From a virus, in IMG/VR virus record IMGVR_UViG_3300046012_000272, positions 1-48,201 of that record: a stretch of DNA of 48,201 nt; one strand, written 5' to 3'. Within the stretch, counting starts at the first letter, position 1; every line of letters begins with the position of its first letter. The position numbers were made by a program, and so were the translations under genes. Of this stretch, positions 1 through 6,282 are shown one piece after another. Under the pieces are notes generated by a model. The model was given only the letters and a program-made list of their open reading frames with translations. It ran no database searches and had not been told where the DNA came from.

Positions 1-194
1 CAATAGACCGCGCTGATTGGCTTGTCGATGCGGTCGCCGGAGCAACACAGAACAGAATGTTTTTGCGCGGTGAGCCGGAGGAAGATCAGGTCGCCACAGA
101 CGCCATCTTTCTGAACGCCAAAAGGGCAATCACCGTCGCTATAAGCCACGCTCTCGCCAGCGCGGAGACGAAACAGCAAGAGGGGCGCGATTGA
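1..194 (+). CDS. hypothetical protein, C-terminal part (5' end outside window)
   Basis: An open frame enters from the left edge (first full codon at 3) and stops with TGA at 192-194, giving the last 63 or so residues of a small acidic protein with a segment rich in Ala near the end. It precedes the next gene without a gap (the next start lies at or just after its stop), so it belongs to the same rightward operon. No family recognised. The true start is outside the window. Confidence 0.55.
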   Translation, partial: IDRADWLVDAVAGATQNRMFLRGEPEEDQVATDAIFLNAKRAITVAISHALASAETKQQEGRD

Positions 195-196
195 AA

Positions 197-616
197 ATGA
201 CGGACATCGTTGAACGGTTCATGACTGAATTGCGATCTCGATCAAAGAACGAACAGATCGTTCGCCCGCACCACGTTTCGCTAGCTCAAGAAGCATTTCA
301 AGCCCTTCAAGCGCAAATAAAAACCCTCACGCGCGAGAAGTCGGCGCTTGAGGCGGAACGGGACTGTGCCCGCCATATGGCGGACAAACACTATGCCATG
401 TGGACCGACGAAAAGGCCCGCGCAGAAGCGGCGGAAGCACAGGTCAAAGTGCTGAGGGAAGACTACATTGTGGCCATTCCGGCAGTTTCCGTGCCGAACG
501 ACAAAAGCGACGAGTGGCAAACCGGTTTCGGTCACGGCGTTAATGCAATGATCAACGCCTTGGGTCGCTCCTACCTGGACAAGCACGCCCCCGCTGCCAC
601 ATCGGAGGATAAGTGA
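197..616 (+). CDS. small coiled-coil hypothetical protein
   Basis: About 139 residues. A long charged heptad-like stretch in the middle (roughly residues 35-90, rich in Glu, Lys, Arg and Ala) predicts a coiled coil; no catalytic motif is seen. Start chosen at ATG 197; an in-frame TTG at 191 would add two residues. It follows the upstream partial gene directly and its stop overlaps the next start (TGATG at 614-618), so the genes are translationally coupled. Function unknown; typical of phage early accessory genes located before xis/int. Confidence 0.65.
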   Translation: MTDIVERFMTELRSRSKNEQIVRPHHVSLAQEAFQALQAQIKTLTREKSALEAERDCARHMADKHYAMWTDEKARAEAAEAQVKVLREDYIVAIPAVSVPNDKSDEWQTGFGHGVNAMINALGRSYLDKHAPAATSEDK

Positions 617-978
617 TGGCGAGACGCGAATATCCGTTGCGGTTTGAATGCTCTCATCAGGGCTGCAAGGAGTCGGCAAATTACCGATATTCCACCCGCA
701 GAGAATTAGCCGACAGCTTCGAACTCAAAAATTATAGCGGTGGCCGGTGGAAATGCCTGCGTCACAGCGATCCAGATCGTGTCTTATCACCAGACAATCT
801 TCAAACTTGTGCCGAGATCGTCGTCGAGCAAAGAGAATATGGCCGATATTTCGGAAGCATGGGACTACTCACAGGCCCTGGATTTCTTGCTTATGCCAAG
901 GACTTTCCGGCCGGCACAAAACTGATCGTCACCGCGCGCATTGAGATTGCCAATACCGCCAAGGACCCCACGCCATGA
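616..978 (+). CDS. hypothetical protein with CxxxC pair
   Basis: About 120 residues, ATG at 616 behind a GGAGGATAAG ribosome site at 604-613; a GTG at 613 is an alternative start. Near the N terminus a Cys-x4-Cys pair (CSHQGC) and later Cys residues could bind a metal, but this is weak. The rest has no family I recognise. Stop and next start overlap as ATGA (975-978), so it is coupled to the next gene of the rightward operon. Confidence 0.65.
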   Translation: MARREYPLRFECSHQGCKESANYRYSTRRELADSFELKNYSGGRWKCLRHSDPDRVLSPDNLQTCAEIVVEQREYGRYFGSMGLLTGPGFLAYAKDFPAGTKLIVTARIEIANTAKDPTP

Positions 979-1214
979 CAGCGCGCGAGGCGGAAAGAAT
1001 ACAAGCATATCGCAATTCACACCCTCACGCTGAGGCGCGATTGGCGATGGCGTTATGGAGCTATGAGTACGCGCACAAGCAGAGCGGCGGCTCAATGGAT
1101 TTTTGGGATAGCCGTTCTCCCTCCCAAAAGCGCCTCTGCATCGACATCGTAAACGAGGTTTTGAGGGCCAACAAAGAGAACGGCCGCGCCGCCCTCCGAG
1201 AGGAGGAGACATGA
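975..1214 (+). CDS. small hypothetical protein
   Basis: 79 residues, overlapping its neighbours on both sides by ATGA-type junctions (975-978 and 1211-1214). Mixed helical, charged protein without recognised motif. Its position directly before the excisionase-like gene suggests an early lysogeny-module accessory protein, but no function can be given. Confidence 0.6.
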   Translation: MTAREAERIQAYRNSHPHAEARLAMALWSYEYAHKQSGGSMDFWDSRSPSQKRLCIDIVNEVLRANKENGRAALREEET

Positions 1215-1546
1215 GCCGGGCGCTCCGAAACATTCCGCCCTATACGGCCTCTGATCTTGCTTCCGAGTACGGCCGCTCGGCTCGCTATTGGATCAAGATG
1301 GCTGCGGATGGCAAGATTCCTGGGGCTTGGCAGCCGTCAGGACCGGGCGGACAATGGGCTTTCGAGCGGAGGGCGTTCGAGGTGTGGCGCACTGAGCGTC
1401 AACAACAGGCATTAAAAAAATGGCAACCATCTACAAGAGGGGCAAGACATATTGGGCGCGCGCCCAGCGTCAAGGCCGAGAATACCGCGCAAGCCTGCGT
1501 ACAGCGATTAGAGCAAAGGCTGAAGATCGTCTTAGGGAATGGCTAG
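1211..1546 (+). CDS. excisionase-like helix-turn-helix protein
   Basis: 111-residue ORF. Residues about 10-60 fit a small winged-helix DNA-binding fold of the kind found in phage excisionases and AlpA/MerR-like regulators: TASDLASEYGRSARYW is a plausible first helix-turn-helix, followed by a Gly/Pro-rich wing and a basic helix (FERRAFEVWRTER). Start ATG 1211 overlaps the upstream stop and has GAGGAGG in front. Encoded immediately upstream of and overlapping the integrase, the usual xis-int order. Its last 42 codons overlap the int gene in a different frame and look non-conserved; the functional protein may effectively end near codon 70, where an A-rich slippery sequence occurs. Family assignment is by pattern and context, not by a strong signature. 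Confidence 0.6.
   Translation: MSRALRNIPPYTASDLASEYGRSARYWIKMAADGKIPGAWQPSGPGGQWAFERRAFEVWRTERQQQALKKWQPSTRGARHIGRAPSVKAENTAQACVQRLEQRLKIVLGNG
1414..1420 (+). promoter_or_regulatory. candidate -1 frameshift heptamer A_AAA_AAA at xis/int overlap
   Basis: In the frame of the excisionase-like gene the codons TTA AAA AAA end exactly at 1420, so bases 1414-1420 form A AAA AAA, a canonical slippery heptamer. A -1 slip would continue directly into the integrase frame, whose ATG uses the last A of the run (1420-1422). The int frame is open from 1396 (TGA at 1393-1395), so an in-frame fusion is possible. Alternatively the run is only an A-rich translation-initiation region for int. Confidence 0.4.
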
Positions 1547-2559
1547 ACACGCTCGATGCTATCGCGTGGGGCGATAAGCCCAAACGGTCATTCGAGGAAA
1601 TGGCTGAGAAGTTTCTAACCGACCATATGACGACGCTCAAGCCCAAGGCCGCGAAACGATACGGCGTCAGCATCAAGTGTCTCGCCGCTCATTTTGGTGC
1701 AATGACACTCGACCAAATCAGCAGCGCGACCTTATCAGAATTTGAATCGAAGCGCAGACTTGATGGTGTGACATCGGGAACAATCCGCAGGGATTTTGCC
1801 TGCCTGTCATCCATGCTGACATCGGCCAACGATTGGGAGTGGATCAAGGACGGGCAAAACCCCGTGCCGAGCTATCTCAAGCGAAGGGCGAAGCGCGGCC
1901 TTAAGGAAGCCCCTGCCCGCACCCGCTATCTGACCGAGGCCGAGGAAGCGCGATTGATCGCCAATGCGACCGAATGCCGGGACGCTATCATTCTGTCGAT
2001 CGATACCGGCTTGCGGCTGGACGAGCTATTCGGCCTGACGTGGCCCCAAGTGGACATTGCCGGCAGCACCATCGACACCGGCAAGCGAACCAAGAGCGGA
2101 CGGTCGCGCCGGGTTCCGGTCCCCGCCCGCAGCCGCACAATTCTCGGCACACTGAAAACGCTCAGAGAAGGCCGCCTAGGCCGGTCCAATGTCGTGCCGC
2201 TCATGAGCCGCAGAAAAGCACAAATGCCGCCAGCGGCCGCGCAGGAGTCACCGGACTACGTTTTGGTCAATCCCGCGACCGGCACACGCTATGTCACCAT
2301 GCAACACGGCATAAAAGCCGCTGCGAAGCGGGCAAAGCTCAAGGACGTGCGCTGGCATGACTTGCGGAGAACTGCCGGTTGCCGATGGCTTCAAGTGCAG
2401 CGACGGAGTATGGAAGAGGTCTGCATTCTGCTCGGCCATTCGTCCGTCACCGTGACGGAAAAGTCGTATGCGTTCCTGCAAGAACAGGAAGTTGCCGAGA
2501 GTGTCGCCGCACATTTACCGGCACAGGGACAGCGGATTCACGAAGGAAAGGACGAATGA
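1420..2559 (+). CDS. int: tyrosine site-specific recombinase (phage integrase)
   Basis: 379 residues. Catalyses integration at the tRNA-Gln att core, which starts only 23 bp after its stop. N-terminal part: arm-type DNA-binding segment (MATIYKRGKTYWARAQ), then a SAM-like core-binding domain (about residues 60-160), then the catalytic domain. Visible active-site residues: Arg in DTGLRLDELFGLTW, a Lys hairpin in TKSGRSRRVPV, HDLRR (box II His and Arg), the second His in LLGHSSVTVTEKSY, and Tyr in the same motif (KSYAFL) as nucleophile. Length is normal for the family and all residues are present, so it should be active. Start ATG 1420 lacks a good Shine-Dalgarno and overlaps the excisionase-like gene, suggesting translational coupling or frameshifting. 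Confidence 0.95.
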   Translation: MATIYKRGKTYWARAQRQGREYRASLRTAIRAKAEDRLREWLDTLDAIAWGDKPKRSFEEMAEKFLTDHMTTLKPKAAKRYGVSIKCLAAHFGAMTLDQISSATLSEFESKRRLDGVTSGTIRRDFACLSSMLTSANDWEWIKDGQNPVPSYLKRRAKRGLKEAPARTRYLTEAEEARLIANATECRDAIILSIDTGLRLDELFGLTWPQVDIAGSTIDTGKRTKSGRSRRVPVPARSRTILGTLKTLREGRLGRSNVVPLMSRRKAQMPPAAAQESPDYVLVNPATGTRYVTMQHGIKAAAKRAKLKDVRWHDLRRTAGCRWLQVQRRSMEEVCILLGHSSVTVTEKSYAFLQEQEVAESVAAHLPAQGQRIHEGKDE

Positions 2560-2582
2560 ACAAGAGCTTAGGAGTTCAACTA

Positions 2583-2631
2583 CCGGACTCTGACTCCGTT
2601 AATCTTGGTTCGAATCCAGGTTCCCCAGCCA
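2583..2631 (+). other. attP: attachment-site core: 3' half of tRNA-Gln(CUG)
   Basis: Bases 2583-2599 form an anticodon arm with loop CTCTGAC (anticodon CTG), 2604-2620 form a T arm with loop TTCGAAT, 2621-2627 are the 3' acceptor strand TTCCCCA, then G and an encoded CCA at 2629-2631. No matching 5' acceptor strand (TGGGGAA) or D arm lies upstream, so this is not a complete gene but the tRNA 3' half that tRNA-targeting phages carry to restore the host gene on integration. It sits directly downstream of int. Phage genes flank it on both sides, fitting an attP rather than an attL or attR end. Confidence 0.8.
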
Positions 2632-2743
2632 TTAGAAAAGCCTGTGTAACAGGCGCTTCTAGCAGCTTCGGTCAGTCAGAACATTCCGCAAAACAAGAAC
2701 AGCGCGCGTACATCGGTCGCGCAAATGTCGGCACAGTCCTTCC

Positions 2744-2761
2744 CTCCCCTTATAAGGGGGG
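2744..2761 (+). promoter_or_regulatory. palindrome covering the ribosome site of the next gene
   Basis: The perfect 14-bp palindrome CCCCTTATAAGGGG (2746-2759), extended by one wobble and one G-C pair, runs into the G-rich Shine-Dalgarno in front of the ATG at 2768. As RNA it would sequester the ribosome site; as DNA it could be an operator. It closes the roughly 200-bp non-coding att region (2560-2767), in which I see no gene. Confidence 0.45.
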
Positions 2762-2767
2762 ATGGTG

Positions 2768-3004
2768 ATGGGTGAATGGCAACCAATTGAGACAGCGCCG
2801 AAGGACGGCAGCCCAGTTGAGGTCCGATATTCGGATGGCAGCGAAGAAGAGCGCGTGTATTGGCAGTCCGAGGGACGATGCTGCATGCTTGGCTCTCGCG
2901 CCGGCAGTTACCCGCCTGGATGGACGAGCGCAGATATCGGACACTTGCCAGTGGAGGACATAACTCATTGGAGGCCGTTACCTGTATCTGAGGAAGAAAG
3001 TTGA
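2768..3004 (+). CDS. DUF551-like small protein
   Basis: 78 residues from ATG 2768 (in-frame ATG 2762 is too close to the G-run used as ribosome site). It begins with WQPIETAPKDG and ends with HWRPLP, the two ends of the DUF551-type domain common in phages and mobile elements; function of that family is unknown. First of seven compact + strand genes between the att core and the lysis cassette. The next gene starts within its stop (TGATG, 3002-3006). Confidence 0.75.
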   Translation: MGEWQPIETAPKDGSPVEVRYSDGSEEERVYWQSEGRCCMLGSRAGSYPPGWTSADIGHLPVEDITHWRPLPVSEEES

Positions 3005-3243
3005 TGGGCGAATGGCAGGCTAAAGCGATTGCAGATCGCTATATCTCTCGCGGCGGCGGTGAGGTGATCCCGAGCGTTGAGCAGTATTCGATTGATCTCT
3101 GCCAGCTCGCTAACTTCATACTGTGGCATGAGGATCGAGACATGCACGGGTGCGTCCGTCGAGACGAAGCATTTGCCGCCATGTGCCGTCTGCTAAACGT
3201 CGAGCAGCATCGTATTCGCGATATAATAAGGCCCAAGGATTGA
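3004..3243 (+). CDS. small hypothetical protein
   Basis: 79 residues, ATG 3004 inside TGATG with GAGGAAGAAAG in front. The first codons read MGEWQ, as in the upstream DUF551-like gene, but the rest is unrelated: a helical, charged protein without recognised domain. Position in the tiny-gene cassette next to att suggests an early accessory role. Confidence 0.6.
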   Translation: MGEWQAKAIADRYISRGGGEVIPSVEQYSIDLCQLANFILWHEDRDMHGCVRRDEAFAAMCRLLNVEQHRIRDIIRPKD

Positions 3244-3281
3244 TCCATGGCCCTCGCAGATCAGCCAAAGGGAGAAGGAAA

Positions 3282-3485
3282 ATGAACGGCAGGCCCGACA
3301 ATCCACATTGGGCGGAACAGTTCGCCACCAAGGACCGAGAGATAGCGAGGCTGAGAGATGCGCTGGAACGGATTCTGCCTCGCTCGATCGCCAATTCAAA
3401 CGATGATCTCAACGAGTGCAAGCGCCAGATGATGCACATTGCTGCACTTGCCCGCGCCGCCCTCGCTCAAGACGGGATGGAGTAG
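3282..3485 (+). CDS. small hypothetical protein
   Basis: 67 residues. ATG 3282 has a strong GGAGAAGG ribosome site at 3271-3278; a longer upstream frame without ribosome site was rejected. The protein opens with Asn-Gly-Arg-Pro and contains an amphipathic helix (residues 17-30, rich in Arg, Glu and Leu). No family recognised. Its stop abuts the next ATG (3486). Confidence 0.6.
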   Translation: MNGRPDNPHWAEQFATKDREIARLRDALERILPRSIANSNDDLNECKRQMMHIAALARAALAQDGME

Positions 3486-3665
3486 ATGGACCCCATCCCG
3501 CGCGGCAAATACATCGGCAAGGTCAAAGGCGAGCAGCCAACCGATGAAGCCGAACACTTCTACAAGTGCAAGAAGTGCGAGGCATGGGTAGACTGTCGAG
3601 ACCTGGGGATGGTGTTTGACCATGAGCCGGGTGGATCGCATCCGAAAGAGGATCAGGCGCAATGA
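3486..3665 (+). CDS. small CxxC protein
   Basis: 59 residues. The central YKCKKCEAWVDC gives a CxxC pair plus a third Cys, followed by His residues near the C terminus (FDHEPG and HP), a possible zinc-binding knuckle. Starts directly after the upstream stop and overlaps the next start as ATGA (3662-3665). Small Cys-rich proteins of this kind are common in phage early regions; role unknown. Confidence 0.6.
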   Translation: MDPIPRGKYIGKVKGEQPTDEAEHFYKCKKCEAWVDCRDLGMVFDHEPGGSHPKEDQAQ

Positions 3666-3904
3666 GCGAACAATATCGAAATGCTTGGAGCAAACTCGGG
3701 AACCAAGACAGTCTCGACGTTCCATACAGCAATCTAAGCGCCAATCGACCAGATGACGTTGAGCAACAGGCCATTGAGCGCGCAAAGTCACAGGAGCGAT
3801 TGACCGCTAATCGATATTCTCAAGATTACATTGCGCAGCCAGTGCCACAACCGAAAACTTTATGGACAAACATGCTTCGAATCTTCGGCATAGTTGACCG
3901 ATGA
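3662..3904 (+). CDS. small hypothetical protein
   Basis: 80 residues, hydrophilic, rich in Gln and Asn, with a short hydrophobic C-terminal stretch (LWTNMLRIFGIV) that might associate with a membrane but is too short for a clear helix. Coupled by ATGA overlaps to both neighbours. No recognised family. Confidence 0.6.
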   Translation: MSEQYRNAWSKLGNQDSLDVPYSNLSANRPDDVEQQAIERAKSQERLTANRYSQDYIAQPVPQPKTLWTNMLRIFGIVDR

Positions 3905-4104
3905 AACCAACCCTCCCCTTCGCCCGCATGAGCGAGTTGAACGATGAGCCGCCCGACGAAGGCGTGACAGAAGATATGGTCGATGAAGGCTTGCGCGCTC
4001 TCTATGAGAGCGGTGCAATTGAGAATTGGATGGAGGGGCCTGATAGGTTGCTTATCCGAAGAATTTTCGTCGCGATGAGGCGGAAGCACGGAGACGGGAA
4101 ATGA
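3901..4104 (+). CDS. small acidic hypothetical protein
   Basis: 67 residues, acidic N-terminal half (many Asp and Glu) and basic C-terminal end. ATGA overlaps at 3901-3904 and 4101-4104 couple it to its neighbours. No domain recognised. Confidence 0.6.
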   Translation: MKPTLPFARMSELNDEPPDEGVTEDMVDEGLRALYESGAIENWMEGPDRLLIRRIFVAMRRKHGDGK

Positions 4105-4274
4105 GCGATGAACTGCCCGCCGACGAAGCACTGAAACATATCCGCACGCTGATTAAGGTCGCCAGCGAGTGCGACGACATCGAGACAATGCGCAAGCTGC
4201 TCAAGGAAATGACTGTGCTTGTCGATAAGGCTCTCCCGAGACGCAAAAAGACCGCGCCATCCCCGAAGGAATAG
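4101..4274 (+). CDS. small hypothetical protein, last of the + cassette
   Basis: 57 residues: an amphipathic helix (residues 8-45) followed by a short basic tail ending in Pro-Lys-Glu. Coupled to the upstream gene by ATGA. It ends at 4274, where it meets the leftward lysis genes; a hairpin follows at 4290-4304. Function unknown. Confidence 0.6.
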   Translation: MSDELPADEALKHIRTLIKVASECDDIETMRKLLKEMTVLVDKALPRRKKTAPSPKE

Positions 4275-4289
4275 CGCGGCCAGTTGGGA

Positions 4290-4304
4290 GGAGGACGTTC
4301 CTCC
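4290..4304. terminator. hairpin between convergent operons
   Basis: GGAGGA-CGT-TCCTCC is a perfect 6-bp stem with 3-nt loop between the end of the + cassette (4274) and the end of the - lysis cassette (4327). No clear T run follows on either strand, so it may be a weak or factor-assisted bidirectional terminator. Confidence 0.4.
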
Positions 4305-4326
4305 CCGCGCGGAACGGCGCGAGAAG

Positions 4327-4497
4327 CTAGGGGCCATCGACAGCTATCAGCAGCCAGAACACAGGCCATGCGAACAGCACGAAGGCAAAGGTGAATATCT
4401 TGCGCCAAACAGAAGTGCCGGGGATCGGCTCAAGGCAGAACGATGCAATCACGAGCCATGCAACACCGGCAGCCAGATAGACGTAGAGGCAAGTCAC
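4327..4497 (-). CDS. two-TM small membrane protein, lysis cassette
   Basis: 56 residues, GTG start at 4497 overlapping the upstream stop (GTGA). Two hydrophobic segments: about residues 4-20 (VYLAAGVAWLVIASF) and 33-53 (FTFAFVLFAWPVFWLLIAV), with a short polar turn containing Pro and Arg/Lys. Hairpin topology, size and position at the end of the lysis cassette fit a holin or antiholin-type protein, though no family signature is seen. Confidence 0.6.
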   Translation of the reverse strand: MTCLYVYLAAGVAWLVIASFCLEPIPGTSVWRKIFTFAFVLFAWPVFWLLIAVDGP

Positions 4498-5000
4498 CGT
4501 GCGGCGATTTGCGAATGCGGATTAACAATCGAAAATCCGGCAATGGAGCGCGGGTGGCGGCGTATCTTGTGACCACCTGAATTTGCATCCCAAGCTAGCC
4601 ACATGTTGCCGCTCAGATGCCGCTCAAGAACAAACACGTGATGTCTGCGAACAGCGACCATGCCCGGAGCAGGCGCTGAGCGCGGAAATCGAAACCAGTT
4701 CGCTGCCAGATTGAGCGATGGAATGATGCGCCCAAAAACCTTTAGCGAGGCACCACATGCGCAAAACTCGTAGGGACACCCTCTCGGCCTCCCGCCGATG
4801 ACATACCGGCCGTGAGCGAATCCGCGTACCGTTCGATGGCGTACATGTCTGCGATGAACAACCCTGTGATGAGCATGATGAACATGATGCCGCGTAACGT
4901 GATGGGCATGGTGATGCCTGTGAGGTCGAGCCTCAGACGCTGAGGCAAAAAAAATGCTGGCCGAAGCCAGCGCGAGCAGGACGATGATGGGATGCTTCAT
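4494..5000 (-). CDS. secreted His-rich CHAP/NlpC-like putative peptidoglycan peptidase
   Basis: 168 residues. N-terminal signal peptide (hydrophobic IIVLLALASASIFFASAS, cleavage near SASEA), then a strikingly His/Arg-rich stretch (residues 25-60), then a compact domain: GCPYEFCACGASLKVFG with a candidate catalytic Cys, an AANW motif, PAPGMVAVRRHHVFVLE with a candidate catalytic His, and an SxAGF ending. This layout resembles small alphaproteobacterial cysteine peptidase-like proteins of CHAP/NlpC type, from memory. It lies with the lysis genes, so a role in cell-wall degradation outside the inner membrane is inferred. The His-rich linker might bind metal. Start ATG 5000 overlaps the upstream stop. 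Confidence 0.6.
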   Translation of the reverse strand: MKHPIIVLLALASASIFFASASEARPHRHHHAHHVTRHHVHHAHHRVVHRRHVRHRTVRGFAHGRYVIGGRPRGCPYEFCACGASLKVFGRIIPSLNLAANWFRFPRSAPAPGMVAVRRHHVFVLERHLSGNMWLAWDANSGGHKIRRHPRSIAGFSIVNPHSQIAAR

Positions 5001-5278
5001 TCAGCGTGATCCCGGACCATCGGCTTATCTCGAATAAGCTGCTTGATTTCGTTGATGCCGGATTGGACGGTTTCCAGCTTCACTTCCACGCGGGTCAGGC
5101 GATCGGCTTGCGGGGCCATTGTCAGGGTCGTGGCGTCCATTCGGCGTTCAAGGGTGGACACCCGAGTATCGGTTGACGACGCCCACCATGCCGCTCCAAA
5201 CGTCTGCATGAGGATCATGAGAATGAGGGCTACGGGGACGCGCTTATCTATGTGCCAGGCTCTATCTTGCGTTGCCAT
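4997..5278 (-). CDS. single-TM coiled-coil lysis-cassette protein (spanin/holin-like)
   Basis: 93 residues from ATG 5278, chosen because GGAGGCGAT stands in front; an upstream ATG would add residues without a ribosome site. One TM helix at residues 14-32 (VALILMILMQTFGAAWWAS) preceded by a short basic cytoplasmic end, then a periplasmic heptad-containing helix (TRVSTLERRMD ... LTRVEVKLETVQSGINEIKQLI). Topology matches an inner-membrane spanin (Rz-like) or the TM-coiled-coil proteins common in Rhizobiales phage lysis cassettes. The lipoprotein at 5690-6061 could be its outer-membrane partner. Confidence 0.6.
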   Translation of the reverse strand: MATQDRAWHIDKRVPVALILMILMQTFGAAWWASSTDTRVSTLERRMDATTLTMAPQADRLTRVEVKLETVQSGINEIKQLIRDKPMVRDHAE

Positions 5279-5381
5279 ATCGCCTCCTGCCATGTCGTCC
5301 GATTCCACCATTTCAATTCCATTCCGAGTCTAGTGTTCCGAAAGGGCTATCCCGGCAGCCATGAACTGCCGGGACCATCGG

Positions 5382-5690
5382 TTAAGCAGCGGGCGTGTCA
5401 CCTGCATCTTCAGCCTGCGCCGCCGTGGCAGCCGCTTCGAATGCCGTATCGACCTGAGCATCTAACGCCTGCAACGTGGCAAGCTGATCGGCAGTAGCCG
5501 CAGGACTTGCGCTGAGTGCGGCGATGATGTTTTTGACCGCAGGCGCGAGATCTTGAGCCTCTTGGACAACGGCCGGCAGGATGGCAATCAGCGCCTGAAT
5601 GATCTTCTCGACCGTAGCCGAGACAGTGAGGTTCGGCAGGATCGCCTCAATGAGCGCGATAACTGCCTGTACGATGATGGAGAGATTCAT
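5382..5690 (-). CDS. Ala-rich amphipathic hypothetical protein in lysis cassette
   Basis: 102 residues, dominated by Ala, Ile, Leu and Val: a hydrophobic N-terminal half (residues 3-45) and a long Ala/Gln/Asp helix toward the C terminus. The hydrophobic stretches are broken by Glu and Lys, so it is more likely amphipathic helices than TM spans. Overlaps the upstream lipoprotein gene by one base. Recognised only by its position among lysis genes. Confidence 0.55.
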   Translation of the reverse strand: MNLSIIVQAVIALIEAILPNLTVSATVEKIIQALIAILPAVVQEAQDLAPAVKNIIAALSASPAATADQLATLQALDAQVDTAFEAAATAAQAEDAGDTPAA

Positions 5691-6061
5691 CAGAGAAGCC
5701 CCTGCAAGGTGGAAATGGAGGTTTTTAGGTCGGTGTAGGTTTCGACCAGCGTAAGATTCTGTCCGGGGTTGGCCTGGATCGCCGCTTCAAGGGCGTTGCG
5801 ATCAGTTGTCCCGGCGCGAATGGCCGGGATGATTTTCGCGGACACCGCAGGATCGCGACATACGGGACCATTGGCACCCGTACATTTCTTGAGCCGCAGG
5901 TAATTGGTCGCCGTGGCCTTCACAGCGTCGAAGGCATTAGCGGCAACGATCACCGCCTGCGGGGTGACGACCTGTCCCGTGACAGCCTGATAGGCCGTCT
6001 GAATTGTCGTGCAGCCAGCCAGTCCGGCAGCGAGCGCGAAAACAAGGAATAGCTTTTTCAT
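5690..6061 (-). CDS. lipoprotein (outer-membrane spanin candidate)
   Basis: 123 residues. Signal peptide with a clear lipobox: MKKLFLVFALAAGLAGC, so cleavage before the Cys and lipidation are expected. The mature part is a helical protein with one further Cys pair. Its length exceeds typical Rz1, but the site between holin-like and TM/coiled-coil genes makes an o-spanin role plausible. Starts within the upstream gene's stop (ATGA at 6058-6061). Confidence 0.6.
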   Translation of the reverse strand: MKKLFLVFALAAGLAGCTTIQTAYQAVTGQVVTPQAVIVAANAFDAVKATATNYLRLKKCTGANGPVCRDPAVSAKIIPAIRAGTTDRNALEAAIQANPGQNLTLVETYTDLKTSISTLQGLL

Positions 6062-6282
6062 TTCGTGGCCTCATTTTTGGCGACAGCGGCGGCCTGCGAA
6101 TTGGCCGAGACTTTCACCGTGTTGTGGTTGGCATAGAGCGACCAGCCGAGACCGCCGAGAGCGACAATCGCGCCAACGAGGGCTTCCGTTGAGCCGGAGC
6201 TAATCATCCCGTGAGCGACGGCAGCAGTGCCGAGGTTCGTTGCGAGCAATCGCAACAGGGAGAGAAAGGCGTCTTGGGTCAC
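6058..6282 (-). CDS. holin-like membrane protein (Pam3-gp28-like)
   Basis: 74 residues with two hydrophobic stretches (about residues 6-25 and 32-52, ALVGAIVALGGLGWSLYAN) and a short polar tail with Lys. Similar, from memory, to the small Pam3-gp28 family found beside phage lysozymes of alphaproteobacteria. ATGA overlap with the lysozyme gene upstream (6279-6282) supports a holin-endolysin pair. Confidence 0.6.
   Translation of the reverse strand: MTQDAFLSLLRLLATNLGTAAVAHGMISSGSTEALVGAIVALGGLGWSLYANHNTVKVSANSQAAAVAKNEATK

Noticed and set aside
865-1233. Minus-strand ORF of 122 codons
   Set aside because: Antisense to two coupled + genes with good ribosome sites; composition looks like a frame shadow.
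2540-2631. Complete tRNA-Gln gene
   Set aside because: Only the anticodon arm to CCA is present; no 5' acceptor strand or D arm upstream.
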